Part shown: positions 23,149 to 31,712 of the stretch, in pieces
How positions within the stretch are numbered: the first letter of the stretch is position 1
Layout: each line of letters opens with the position of its first letter
Assembly (NCBI GenBank): GCA_036566745.1
Contig: DATCVR010000339.1
Coordinates: 9,201-73,200, forward strand
Direction: 5' to 3'
DNA from: DATCVR01 sp036566745
Lineage (GTDB): Bacteria; Actinomycetota; Actinomycetes; Jiangellales; Jiangellaceae
DNA length: 64,000 bases
The notes under the pieces: generated by a model
Seen by the model: the letters and a program-made list of their open reading frames with translations, nothing else
The model's database searches: none
What the model was told of the DNA's origin: nothing
Position numbers and translations under genes: made by a program

Positions 23149-26100
23149 TCAGGCGTCCGCGCCGAACCAGCCGATCGAGTCGACCTGGAAGTGCGGGTTC
23201 CAGGTTGGGTAGTCGGCTCCCACGGCGTGCATGGTCACCTCGACGTGATCGACGGACGAGCGCCCCGCCCAGCCCGAGACGTCGAGCGACACCTCGTTCC
23301 AGCCGTCCGGCGCGTAGGGCTCGGTGACGGTGAGCGTGTCCGTCCCCGAGGCCAGCGTGAACGTGACCTCGTAGCTCGTCGCGCCCGGCGCGCCGCCGTA
23401 GGAGTTGACGTACGCGACCACCGTCGCCGCGTCGCCGAGGTCGATCGGTTCGGCGGCGTCGACGAACATCGTCTTGGGCGCCAGCGACGATCCCACCGTC
23501 GCGGCCCCGTCCAGGGCGTGCGATCCGCTCTGGGGCGAGCCCGGGCCGTTGGCCGTGGAGGTCACGGCCGCCACCGAGTCCATGCCCTCACCGGCCTGCC
23601 AACCCTGGACCGTGCCGTCGTCGAAGTCGTAGATCGGCGTCGCGACGGGCACCGGCTTGGGCGGGACGTCGACCTTCTCCGCGTACTGCCGGGTGGCGAT
23701 CGAGAAGCACATCGTCGGGTCGTACGGGTCGGCCGGCGCGGAGCCGGTGACCGTCACCGTGAAGGTCCGGCTCTCGCCCGGAGCGAGGCCCTGGGCGCCG
23801 AGTTCGGCCGGGCTGACCCGGATCCCGTCGCACGCCTTGACCTCGATCTCCTCCTCGAGCGGGCTGAGGTCGTCGTTGCGCACCGTGACCTCCACGGACT
23901 CGCCCACGCCGATCCCGCCGGTCGCGGCCGCGTCGATCTCGACGTTGACCGCGCGATCGGCACCGGCGAGCTGGCGAGCCACCTGGACGTCGTCGAGGTC
24001 GACGTGTCCGGACCACTCGGCGTTCGTGTCTCCGCGTGCCCAGACCTTGATCCGCGCGATCGAGCTGCGCCCGTCCCAGCCGGACAGGTCGACGCTGACC
24101 CGCTGCCAGTCGCCGTTCTCGGGCAATCGGGCCGTGCCTTCGGCGACGCTGCCATCGGCGCCGTACACCTTGACCTTGGCGTAGCGGGACCCGATGTCGG
24201 CGTCCGCGGGGATTCGCACCCTCAGGCTGAGCGCCGTCGCCGACGACGCGTCGAGCGGCTCGGGGAGGACGACGTCGGTGCCCCTCCAGAGCTTGGCCAG
24301 GTTGGCCGCCATGCCTGCCTCGTAGGTGAAGCTGGTGCGCAGGAATCCGCCGGTGGCCGCCACGGTGTTGGCCGCGTCCGAGGTCCGCCAGCCCTGGGTG
24401 CCGTCGGAGAAGTCGGACACCGTGGTGGTCTTCCTGGGCGTGGCGGTGCTGCTCGCCCCGACCGTCACCGGGAGGTCACGTACCGCCAGCGCGTCCGGAT
24501 CCCAGCCGTCGACCACCTCGGACCAGTCGTCGATCCCGATGACGTCGAGGGCGAAGTCGGTGACCTCGAGCGAGCGCTCGGTGTCGATGTACTTGAACAC
24601 GTCGTAGATCAGCTTCTGCTCGGCGGGCGGTGCGGGCGCGTCGACCGTGTCGTCCCACCACCACAGCCCCAGCCGCAGTCCGCCCTCGACCTTGTGGTCG
24701 ACGTGGCGGTGCAGGATGAAGGAGTCGATCGCGGGCAGGAAGCGGATCTTGTAGTACGCCAGCGCATAACAGGCGGCCTGCAGCTTCTCCGCCTCGGCCG
24801 ACGTCCCCGGGGTGTTGCAGCCCTGCTCGGAGAGGATGACGCGACGCGGCTGGCCGTTGTACAGCTGCTCGTCTCGGAGCAGGTACTCGTTGAGCACCTC
24901 GATGTTCTTGAACGTGATGCGCTCGGTGGTCTCCGGGTCCGGCGTGGCCGTCACGTCCTCCCAGAACGCCGGATCCAGCAGGTTCTCCGGGTAGGGGTGG
25001 TGGGCGATGTACCAGGGGTAATCGCCGTGTGCCTTGGTCAGCGCGTTCAGCCCGTCCACCACGTCGCGGCCCGGATAGAAGCGTCCGGGCGGGTCGGTCG
25101 GTCCGCTGGCGGTGCGCCACGAGTGGGTCAGCGAGGTGTAGGTGCGAGCCTCGTCGTAGGCCGTGCGGGTGGCGAGGTAGGTGATCCGCAGGGCCCGCTC
25201 GTAGGCGAGCAGGAATTCGTCGAGCGTCTTGACTCCCATGTTCTGCCACACCCACTGCGCGTCGACCTCGTTGCCGACGATGAAGCCGGTGGCGCGGCCG
25301 AACTGCTGGTCCTCGCGGGTGTAGCGCTCGGCCAGGAACTCGATCGCGGCCGTGTAGTACGCCACCCCCTCGGCGGTCTCGGTGTTGAAGCCGAATACCG
25401 GGCCGCCGCTGAGGTCGGCGTCGGGGTGCTTGAGCACCGGCCAGGCGGAGTTGGCCGCCCCGTCGCGGTACAGGATGAGGATGAGGTTCACCACCGCGCC
25501 GTTGTCCGACAGCGGCTTGATCTGGCGGTCGAGTCCGGCCACGGCGTCGGCGTCGAAGTAGTACTCCGTGCCGTTCGACGTGAACGGGATCGACTGCCCG
25601 TCGCCCTTGTCCTCGAGCTGCATGAGCGAGTTGAACGCGACGTTGATGCCCGCGTGGCCGATGCCCAGCTCCTCGGCGTCCGCGGTCAGCTGGACCTGCA
25701 GCCCCTTCTTGGTGGGGCTGTCGGGATAGGGGAACTGGTTGGTGGAAGTGATCTGGACGTCGTCGACGTAGTGGTACGTCCCGAGGGCGGCACCGTCGGC
25801 GACGGCCAGGTACTTGGCGTAGTAGAGGTCACGCTCGCCCGAGGTGCGGGCGACGTCCGCGCTGAAGGTGCCGTCTGCGGCGGTCGTGACGGTGGCGACC
25901 GGCTCGCCCGAGGCCCACGACGACTCGTCGGCCTCGGTGGCGAGCGCGTAGAGGTCCACGGTCGATCCGGCGGCCGCGAGGCCCGAGACCGTGACGGCCG
26001 CGTCGGTGGCGCGCACGCTCGTCACACCGGTTCCGGCCGCTGCCGGGGAGGCGGGTGGCGCCTCGCCGGCGGTGCTGGTGGGTGCGGCGACGGCTGGCGT

Positions 26101-26178
26101 GCCGGCCAGGGCGCTCCAGCCCAGCGCTAGTGCGAGCAGCGGCGACAACGTGGTGCGGAGGTGACGGGGTCTTCGCAT
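23149..26178 (-). CDS. secreted glycosidase-like protein (DUF5722-like) with two C-terminal beta modules
   Basis: A 1009-residue exported protein. A Sec signal peptide covers about 1-31 (LALALGWSALAGTPAVAAP). A beta domain (about 50-125) precedes a TIM-barrel-like region (about 150-560) that resembles DUF5722 as I recall it. It has VGNEVDAQWVW (acid/base-type NE, about 301) and ILSEQGCNTPG (nucleophile-type E, about 449), the clan-A glycosidase pattern. Two jelly-roll carbohydrate-binding-like modules follow, each starting with an F/D-DGT-GW motif (about 587 and 850), separated by a CARDB-like linker. Substrate unknown. The LacI-type site at 26201 implies induction with the rhamnose genes, so it probably attacks a rhamnose-containing polymer outside the cell. 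Confidence 0.8.
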   Translation of the reverse strand: MRRPRHLRTTLSPLLALALGWSALAGTPAVAAPTSTAGEAPPASPAAAGTGVTSVRATDAAVTVSGLAAAGSTVDLYALATEADESSWASGEPVATVTTAADGTFSADVARTSGERDLYYAKYLAVADGAALGTYHYVDDVQITSTNQFPYPDSPTKKGLQVQLTADAEELGIGHAGINVAFNSLMQLEDKGDGQSIPFTSNGTEYYFDADAVAGLDRQIKPLSDNGAVVNLILILYRDGAANSAWPVLKHPDADLSGGPVFGFNTETAEGVAYYTAAIEFLAERYTREDQQFGRATGFIVGNEVDAQWVWQNMGVKTLDEFLLAYERALRITYLATRTAYDEARTYTSLTHSWRTASGPTDPPGRFYPGRDVVDGLNALTKAHGDYPWYIAHHPYPENLLDPAFWEDVTATPDPETTERITFKNIEVLNEYLLRDEQLYNGQPRRVILSEQGCNTPGTSAEAEKLQAACYALAYYKIRFLPAIDSFILHRHVDHKVEGGLRLGLWWWDDTVDAPAPPAEQKLIYDVFKYIDTERSLEVTDFALDVIGIDDWSEVVDGWDPDALAVRDLPVTVGASSTATPRKTTTVSDFSDGTQGWRTSDAANTVAATGGFLRTSFTYEAGMAANLAKLWRGTDVVLPEPLDASSATALSLRVRIPADADIGSRYAKVKVYGADGSVAEGTARLPENGDWQRVSVDLSGWDGRSSIARIKVWARGDTNAEWSGHVDLDDVQVARQLAGADRAVNVEIDAAATGGIGVGESVEVTVRNDDLSPLEEEIEVKACDGIRVSPAELGAQGLAPGESRTFTVTVTGSAPADPYDPTMCFSIATRQYAEKVDVPPKPVPVATPIYDFDDGTVQGWQAGEGMDSVAAVTSTANGPGSPQSGSHALDGAATVGSSLAPKTMFVDAAEPIDLGDAATVVAYVNSYGGAPGATSYEVTFTLASGTDTLTVTEPYAPDGWNEVSLDVSGWAGRSSVDHVEVTMHAVGADYPTWNPHFQVDSIGWFGADA

Positions 26179-26200
26179 GGCGGACTCCTGTCCGGCGGGG

Positions 26201-26214
26201 TTGAGACGTTTCAG
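26201..26214. promoter_or_regulatory. LacI-type operator of the secreted glycosidase-like gene
   Basis: TTGAGACGTTTCAG (minus strand CTGAAACGTCTCAA) lies 23 bp before the ATG. On the minus strand a weak TTGCCT with 19 bp to CAGTCT runs directly into it, so it would cover the transcription start. Confidence 0.65.
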
Positions 26215-26260
26215 AGACTGTGGCCCAGCAGGTACCCGGAGGCAACGGTCCGCCGGCCCG

Positions 26261-26278
26261 GTGACCTGATCCGGTCAG
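26261..26278. promoter_or_regulatory. 18-bp motif shared with the rhaI promoter
   Basis: GTGACCTGATCCGGTCAG matches 36308-36325 at 17 of 18 positions. It contains the inverted arms ACCTGA/TCAGGT (26264-26280). In both places it lies 20-30 bp upstream of a predicted -35, where an activator would bind. The protein is unknown. Confidence 0.5.
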
Positions 26279-26393
26279 GTGGCGGGCCGGTGCGGGAGCT
26301 CTGGTGGGTGAGCCGCCGCGCCATGCCGGACGACACCTGAGCGGTCCCTGACCGGTACCGGCCGGGGCCTCGCGCGATCGCGGGACGGCTGCC

Positions 26394-26399
26394 TAGCGT
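26394..26399 (+). promoter_or_regulatory. possible -10 element of the oxidoreductase gene at 26444
   Basis: TAGCGT sits in the string CCTAGCGTCG, the same -10 context seen before the GH78, rhmD2 and rhaDE genes. No good -35 is visible at 16-18 bp, and no LacI-type operator follows, so this unit may depend on an activator. Confidence 0.4.
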
Positions 26400-26443
26400 C
26401 GGAGCCGCCGAACCCGTTCACGGACCTCCCGAGGAGACCCACG

Positions 26444-27694
26444 ATGACGAACCCGGTACCGCTCGGACTGGTCGGCTGCGGCGGCATGGGGCAGCGGCAC
26501 GTCCTCGGCTACGAGGCGCTGCGGGCCACCGGTCACGCCGCCGTCGAGATCGTGGCCGTGTGCGACACCAACGAGGAGAACGCCCGGCGCGCCGCCGCCG
26601 AGGTGGCACGGGTGGACGGTCGCACGCCGTCGGTCCATCTCAGCGTGGAGTCCGCCCTCGCCGATCCGGCCATCGCCGCGTTCGACGTGGTCACCGACGC
26701 GAGCAGCCACGTCGGCGTCGTCGTCCCGCTGCTCGAGGCCGGCCGGCATGTCATGTCGGAGAAGCCGCTGGGCCTCACCGTGCGGTCGTGCCGGCGGATG
26801 ATCGAGCTGGCGGCGAAGGCCGGCGTCGTGCTGGCCACGGCCGAGAACTACCGGCGCGATCCGGTGAACCGGCTGGCCAAGGCGGTCGTCGACAGCGGAC
26901 TCCTGGGTGAGCTGCACCTGATGACCCAGACCGCCGTGGGCGGTGACGACCGTATCGTCATCACGCCGTGGCGGCACCTCAAGGAGCGCGGCGCCATCGG
27001 CCTCGACATGGGCGTGCACCTCACCGACATCGTGCGGTACTACCTCGGCGAGATCGAGAGCGTGTTCGGCCGCGGGCTCATCGCCGAGCCGGTGCGCCGC
27101 CGCCAGCCCGGGCCGGAGCTCGAGCTGGAGTCCTACCGGGCGCGCTTCGCTGAGATCCCCGAGCAGGTGGTGGCCACGGGCGAGGACTCGGTGATCGCGA
27201 TGTACCGGATGCGGTCCGGCGTGAGCGTCACCGTGGCCTACGTGCCGTCCGGGCCCGGGCACTCGTACTGGCAGCGCACTGTGCACGGGCGGGCGGGGTC
27301 GATGGCGGTCCCGGTGGATCGCAGCGGCGGGCCGGTGGAGGTGCGGCGGGCCGCGGGCGTCCTGCGTGGCCGCGAGCTCCTCGGCGAGCTCGACGGCTTC
27401 GAGCTCGACCGCACCACCGCCGAGCTCTTCGGCCCCGGCGGTGTCACCTACGACCTGGCCTCAGCGCAGGTCGACGCTGCTCTGCTGGCGATCGAGCTGC
27501 AGGACTTCGGCGAGGCGATCCAGGCCGGTCGCCCGCCGGAGGTGGACGGGACCGGAGGGCTGAACGCCGTCGCGGCGGTGCTCGCGGCGTACGAGTCCGA
27601 CCGGCTCGGGCGCTCGGTCACGATGTCCGAGGTGCTCGACGGATCCGTCTCGGGCTATCAGGACGAGATCGACGCGGCCCTGGGCTTGCGGTAG
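26444..27694 (+). CDS. Gfo/Idh/MocA-family oxidoreductase
   Basis: A 416-residue NAD(P)-dependent dehydrogenase-type protein. The Rossmann motif is GLVGCGGMGQRHVLGYEAL, followed by the EK motif in HVMSEKPLGLTVRSCRRM and ATAENYRRDPVNR. The C-terminal domain has the active-site-type region RGAIGLDMGVHLTDIVRYYLG. It is longer than the relative at 15404-16462 and not closely similar. ATG follows CGAGGAGAC. It is monocistronic by position: divergent from the secreted glycosidase-like gene and overlapping the convergent iclR by 37 bp. Substrate unknown; sugar or sugar-acid oxidation is likely from family and context. Confidence 0.88.
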   Translation: MTNPVPLGLVGCGGMGQRHVLGYEALRATGHAAVEIVAVCDTNEENARRAAAEVARVDGRTPSVHLSVESALADPAIAAFDVVTDASSHVGVVVPLLEAGRHVMSEKPLGLTVRSCRRMIELAAKAGVVLATAENYRRDPVNRLAKAVVDSGLLGELHLMTQTAVGGDDRIVITPWRHLKERGAIGLDMGVHLTDIVRYYLGEIESVFGRGLIAEPVRRRQPGPELELESYRARFAEIPEQVVATGEDSVIAMYRMRSGVSVTVAYVPSGPGHSYWQRTVHGRAGSMAVPVDRSGGPVEVRRAAGVLRGRELLGELDGFELDRTTAELFGPGGVTYDLASAQVDAALLAIELQDFGEAIQAGRPPEVDGTGGLNAVAAVLAAYESDRLGRSVTMSEVLDGSVSGYQDEIDAALGLR

Positions 27695-28488
27695 CCCGTG
27701 CGCACGGCCAGTTCGGAGGCGATGGCGTCGAGGTCGTGGCGGCAGCGGGCGATCCGCTCACGGGTGGCCTGCGACTTGAGCATGGTCAGGCTGACACCGT
27801 GCAGGCCGCGCTGCGGGTCGTCGCTCGGGACCACGCGTCCGACGCAGTACATGCCCTCCAGGGTCTCCTCGTCGTCGACCGCGAACCCGTCGGCACGCAC
27901 CTTCTCCAGCTCGGCCGCCAGCGAGCGCGCATCGGCGATCGAGTGGGGCGTCAGTCGGGGAAGCGGTCCGGAGGCCCGCAGCCTGGCCTGCACCTCCGGC
28001 CACGGCAGCGTGCTGAGCATGGCCTTTCCGGTGGCGGTGGTGGTGGCGACGAGGCGACGGCCGACGTCGGAGGCGATCCGGACCGGGCCGGTGCCCTCCT
28101 TGCGGGCGAGGTACGCGACGTCGAGGCCACGGTCGAGGATGGACAGCTGCACGGTCTCCTGCAGGCCGGGCGCGACTTCGCGGCAGACGGCGTAGAAGGT
28201 CGTGACGATGTCGACCGTGCGCAGGTAGGCGCTGCCGAGCCCGACCAGCCGGTGACCGAGCTGGTAGCCGACGCCCTCGCGGCGGGCCAGCCCCGACTCC
28301 ACCAGCGCGTCGCAGATGTAGGCCGCCGACGATTTGGCGATGCCCAGCTCGCGGGCGATCTCGGTGGGGCCGACGGCGTTGCCCTCGGCGGCGGCGAAGA
28401 TCTCCAGGATCGCCGCCGCGCGGCTGACCGCAGGCGCGCGGCTGCGTCCGATGTCGAGCGTGGCGCCGGTGGTCGAGGGTGCGGGCAT
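27658..28488 (-). CDS. IclR-family transcriptional regulator
   Basis: A 276-residue regulator with an N-terminal winged helix (about 20-80: ILEIFAAAEG, TEIARELGIAKSSAAYICDA, GYQLGHRLVGLGSAYL) and a C-terminal IclR effector domain (about 95-265: VQLSILDRGLDVAYLARKEG, TATGKAMLSTL, GFAVDDEETLEGMYCVGRVV). ATG 28488 has AAGGGAGCGCC upstream. It is divergent from the ALDH-to-FAH operon and is its probable regulator, responding to an acid intermediate; that is inferred from layout. Its last 37 bp overlap the 3' end of the convergent oxidoreductase gene, so the two mRNAs are complementary there. Confidence 0.9.
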   Translation of the reverse strand: MPAPSTTGATLDIGRSRAPAVSRAAAILEIFAAAEGNAVGPTEIARELGIAKSSAAYICDALVESGLARREGVGYQLGHRLVGLGSAYLRTVDIVTTFYAVCREVAPGLQETVQLSILDRGLDVAYLARKEGTGPVRIASDVGRRLVATTTATGKAMLSTLPWPEVQARLRASGPLPRLTPHSIADARSLAAELEKVRADGFAVDDEETLEGMYCVGRVVPSDDPQRGLHGVSLTMLKSQATRERIARCRHDLDAIASELAVRTGYRKPRAASISS

Positions 28489-28617
28489 GGCGCTCCCTTC
28501 GGAGCAACGTCGGGCAACACGGTGGCGCGGCCGCCGAGGGTGGCCGTGACCGGACACGGTGCTGCGCAGGTCGTGCCGGCGCGGCAATGATAGGCCGTGT
28601 TCATCACCAGGCGTCAT

Positions 28618-28633
28618 GTTCGCTCTAGAGAAC
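28618..28633. promoter_or_regulatory. candidate IclR operator before the ALDH operon
   Basis: GTTCGCTCTAGAGAAC is an imperfect 16-bp palindrome centred on CTAG, ending 11 bp before the preferred GTG of the ALDH gene. GTTCATC and GTTCGC half-sites recur just upstream. The position fits repression of a leader or promoter by the divergent IclR protein. Confidence 0.4.
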
Positions 28634-28644
28634 GGTCGGACAGA

Positions 28645-30027
28645 GTGACCCCAACGAACGCGGTACGCACCGTCGACCCGTCCACCGGCGAGCTCCTCGC
28701 CGAGCACCCGCTGTGGAACCACGCGCAGGCCGCCGCCGCACTCGACGACGCCTGGACCGCCTGGCAGTCGTGGCGCCGGCGCTCGCTCCATGACCGGGCC
28801 GCCGCGCTGGCCCCGCTGGCCGATGCGCTGCGCGAGCGCGAGGACGATCTCGCCGGGATGCTGACCGCCGAGATGGGCAAGCCACTGGCGGCAGCGCGGG
28901 CGGAGATCCGCAAGACCGCCGACGCGGTGACCGCCGTGGTGCGCCACGCCCCCGACGCGCTGGCCTCGGAGGAGCGCGCGGCCGATCCGCCGGGCCGAGC
29001 GCTGGTGCGCTACGACTCTCTCGGACCCCTGCTCGGCATCATGCCGTGGAACTTCCCGTACTGGCAGAGCGCGCGGTTCCTCCTCCCCGCGCTGGTGGCG
29101 GGCAACGTCGTGCTGATCAAGCCGGCACCGTCGACGCTCGGCAGCGCGGGCGTCCTCCAGTCGGTGATCGACTCGCTCGGCCTGCCGTCCGGCGTGGTGC
29201 GGACCGTGCCCGTCGACGTCGACGAGGTGGCGGCGCTCATGGCCGACCCGAGGCTGCGCGGGGTGAGCCTCACCGGGAGCGCCCGGGCGGGGCGAGCCGT
29301 GGCCGAGCTGGCCGGCCGGCACCTCACCAAGGTCGTCCTCGAGCTGGGTGGATCGGATCCGTTCATCGTGCTGCCGGACGCCGACGTCACGGCGGCCGCC
29401 GCGGCGGCGATCGCCTCGCGGATGCAGAACAGCGGGCAGAGCTGCATCGCCGCCAAGCGGTTCCTCGTCCACCCCGACGTGGCCGAGGAGTTCGTCGCGG
29501 CTCTGGTCGACGGTGTGGCCGGCCTCGTCGTCGGCGATCCGACCGACCCGGAGGTGAGCGTCGGGCCGCTCGCCACGGCCGACGCCGTCGCCACGATCGA
29601 GGCCCAGGTCCGCGCGAGCGTCGACGCGGGCGCCACCGTGGCGATCGGCGGCAGGCGGCTGGACCGACCGGGATTCTTCTACGCGCCGACGGTCCTCACC
29701 GGCGTCGACGCCTCCATGCCGTGCGTGGCGGAGGAGGTGTTCGGGCCGGTCGCGGCCGTCTCGACGGTCGCCGACGTCGACGACGCCGTCGCGCAGGCGA
29801 ACGCCAGCGAATACGGCCTGGGCGCCAGCGTCTGGACGGCCGACCACGGCCTCGCCACCGACCTGGCGGCGCGGCTCGAGGTCGGGCAGGTGTTCGTCAA
29901 CGGCATGGTGGTGTCGGACGCGCGGTACCCCTTCGGCGGGGTCAAGAGCTCCGGCTTCGGCCGCGAGCTGGGCCCGGAGGGGTTCCGCGAGTTCACCAAC
30001 GTCAAGCTCGTGCGGGTGATGGGATGA
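28645..30027 (+). CDS. NAD(P)-dependent aldehyde dehydrogenase (succinate-semialdehyde type)
   Basis: A 460-residue ALDH-superfamily enzyme. It shows LGIMPWNFPYWQ, the glutamate base in VLELGGSDPFIVL (about 233) and the catalytic Cys in NSGQSCIAAKR (about 267), plus EEVFGPVAAV. The PWNFPYW and SGQSCIA spelling is closest to the Sad/GabD2 type of semialdehyde dehydrogenases. Aldehyde substrate is unknown; a keto-acid semialdehyde or lactaldehyde/glycolaldehyde from sugar-acid breakdown is plausible. GTG 28645 is preferred since the family N-terminus follows and the palindrome then lies outside the gene; GTG 28597 would add 16 unlikely residues. First gene of a six-gene operon; overlaps the next gene by ATGA. 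Confidence 0.88.
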   Translation: MTPTNAVRTVDPSTGELLAEHPLWNHAQAAAALDDAWTAWQSWRRRSLHDRAAALAPLADALREREDDLAGMLTAEMGKPLAAARAEIRKTADAVTAVVRHAPDALASEERAADPPGRALVRYDSLGPLLGIMPWNFPYWQSARFLLPALVAGNVVLIKPAPSTLGSAGVLQSVIDSLGLPSGVVRTVPVDVDEVAALMADPRLRGVSLTGSARAGRAVAELAGRHLTKVVLELGGSDPFIVLPDADVTAAAAAAIASRMQNSGQSCIAAKRFLVHPDVAEEFVAALVDGVAGLVVGDPTDPEVSVGPLATADAVATIEAQVRASVDAGATVAIGGRRLDRPGFFYAPTVLTGVDASMPCVAEEVFGPVAAVSTVADVDDAVAQANASEYGLGASVWTADHGLATDLAARLEVGQVFVNGMVVSDARYPFGGVKSSGFGRELGPEGFREFTNVKLVRVMG

Positions 30028-30581
30028 GCCCGCCGGTCCATCGGGCCGACCGGGCAGACCTGGCCGACCGGGCAGACCGGGTCGCGGCGCTGCTGGGTGC
30101 TCCGGTGCGCCAGCTCGCATTCGTGGTGCGCGATCTCGAGGCGAGCATGCGGTCCTGGGCCGATCTCCTCGACGTCGGCCCATGGTCGGCGTACCCGCTA
30201 GGCCCGCCGCGGTTGCGGGAGATGGTCTACCGCGGCACACCGGCCGAGTTCTCCTTCTGGCACGCCCTGGCGTGGTCGGGCGAGCTGCAGGTCGAGCTGG
30301 TGCAGCCGGTGAGCGGCCCGAGCATCTTCGCCGAGCACCTCGAACGACACGGCGAGGGGATGCACCACGTCGGCGTCGTCGTGCCGGACCACGCCGCGGC
30401 GAGCCGGCTGCTGCTCGCGCGAGGGTTCACGCCCGTGCAGAGCGCCGCCGGGTTCGGCCTCGACGGCAGCGGGCGTTTCGCCTACTTCGAGCCGCCGCCC
30501 GGCCTGGGCATCGTCGTCGAGCTGATCGACCCGCCCGTGGTCCGGGCCGAGCCCGACGCCGTCTACCCGAAGGAGCGCTGA
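30024..30581 (+). CDS. VOC-superfamily (glyoxalase-like) protein
   Basis: A 185-residue vicinal-oxygen-chelate protein with two beta-alpha-beta-beta-beta units. The first is QLAFVVRDLEASMRSWADLL and the second is MHHVGVVVPDHAAASRLLLA, with GRFAYFEPPPGLGIVVELI at the end carrying a metal-ligand-type Glu. Relatives include methylmalonyl-CoA epimerase, lactoylglutathione lyase and epimerase-type enzymes. A role as epimerase or lyase on an intermediate of this operon is possible but unproven. The N-terminus contains a 17-bp tandem repeat at 30044-30060 and 30062-30078, encoding ADRADLADRADR, probably a recent slippage expansion. ATG overlaps the ALDH stop by 4 bases. Confidence 0.85.
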   Translation: MSPPVHRADRADLADRADRVAALLGAPVRQLAFVVRDLEASMRSWADLLDVGPWSAYPLGPPRLREMVYRGTPAEFSFWHALAWSGELQVELVQPVSGPSIFAEHLERHGEGMHHVGVVVPDHAAASRLLLARGFTPVQSAAGFGLDGSGRFAYFEPPPGLGIVVELIDPPVVRAEPDAVYPKER

Positions 30582-30584
30582 GCG

Positions 30585-31712
30585 ATGCGGATCGAGCAGG
30601 TCGAGGTGCTGCCAGCGGCGGGCGCCCTCTACGTCCGGATCACCACGGACGACGGCACGACCGGGGTGGGGGAGAGCACCTTCTTCGGCTGGCCGGCGGC
30701 CGCAGGGGTGATCGCGGACTCGTTCGTGCCCCCTCTCGTCGGAGCCGACCCCTTCGACACCGAGCATCTCTGGCTCACGCTCTACCGGGCGTTCTGCTTC
30801 CGGGGGATGGCCGTCGTCGGGGCGATCAGCGCGGTCGACCAGGCGCTGTGGGACCTCAAGGGCAAGGCGCTCGACGAGCCGGTGTGGCGGCTGCTGGGTG
30901 GTCGCGTGCGCAAGGGCGTACGGGCGATGCGGGTGCTGCCCTACGGCACGCCGGACGAGGTCGCGAAGGCGGGCCTGGCGGCGGTCGAGGAGGGATACAC
31001 CGCCGTGAAGGCGCTGCTCTTCCAGAGTGAGCACCACCGGATGCCGCTGGCCCGGCGGCTGGGTGATCTCGTCGACCGGACCGCCCTGCTGCGCGACGCG
31101 CTCGGCCCGGACGTCGACCTCGCGATCGAGCTGCACCGCAACATGGGGCCGGGCGACTCCCTCATGCTCATGGACGAGATCGCGCGCTTCCGGCCGATCT
31201 TCGTCGAGGACCCGATCCCGCCGGACAGCGTCCTTTCCCTGGGCGAGATCGCGCGCAAGGCCCGGGTGCCGATCGCCGCGGGCGAGCGCAACACGACCAT
31301 CTGGGAGTTCCGCGAGTACATCGAGCACGGCGGCATCGACGTGGTGCGGCCGGACGTCGGCATCGCGGGTGGCATCACCCACGTCCGAAAGATCTGCGCG
31401 CTGGCCGAGTCACACCACCTGCTGATCGCTCCGCACGCGGTGCCCTCGGGCCCGGTCGCCACCGCGGCGCACGTCCAGCTGGGCCTGGCGAGTCCGGGGT
31501 GGGAGTGGCAGGAACACGTGCCGCAGGACACCGACCCGCGCTGCGCCGAGGTGGTCGACGCGGTCGTGCCGGTGGTCGACGGGTGGCTGGTCCCGCCGGA
31601 TCGTCCCGGGCTGGGCATCGAGCTCGACGACGACGGGCTGGCGCGGCACCCCGCGACGGCTCCCGCGATCGAGGTGCCCCTGCGCGAGAGCGAGGCGGTG
31701 GCGTTCCGATGA
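30585..31712 (+). CDS. enolase-superfamily (mandelate racemase/galactonate dehydratase type) enzyme
   Basis: A 375-residue acid-sugar dehydratase-type enzyme, different from the two rhamnonate-dehydratase relatives. The N-terminal cap has TTGVGESTFFG; the cap/barrel junction has SAVDQALWDLKGKALDEPVW. Barrel sites are DLAIELHRNMGPGD (metal/His region, as in galactonate and mannonate dehydratases), FVEDPIPPDS (E), AAGERNTT (E), VRPDVGIAGGIT and LIAPHAVPSGP (His). The ELH in place of DxH at the first site is unusual, so specificity or mechanism may differ. Third gene of the IclR-linked operon, 3 nt after the VOC stop with AAGGAG upstream; overlaps the next gene by ATGA. Confidence 0.87.
   Translation: MRIEQVEVLPAAGALYVRITTDDGTTGVGESTFFGWPAAAGVIADSFVPPLVGADPFDTEHLWLTLYRAFCFRGMAVVGAISAVDQALWDLKGKALDEPVWRLLGGRVRKGVRAMRVLPYGTPDEVAKAGLAAVEEGYTAVKALLFQSEHHRMPLARRLGDLVDRTALLRDALGPDVDLAIELHRNMGPGDSLMLMDEIARFRPIFVEDPIPPDSVLSLGEIARKARVPIAAGERNTTIWEFREYIEHGGIDVVRPDVGIAGGITHVRKICALAESHHLLIAPHAVPSGPVATAAHVQLGLASPGWEWQEHVPQDTDPRCAEVVDAVVPVVDGWLVPPDRPGLGIELDDDGLARHPATAPAIEVPLRESEAVAFR

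Noticed and set aside
23026..26130. 1034-codon open frame on the plus strand
   Set aside because: It mirrors the secreted glycosidase-like gene on the other strand. The product is Arg/Val/Gly/His-rich with no domain, typical of antisense frames in GC-rich DNA.
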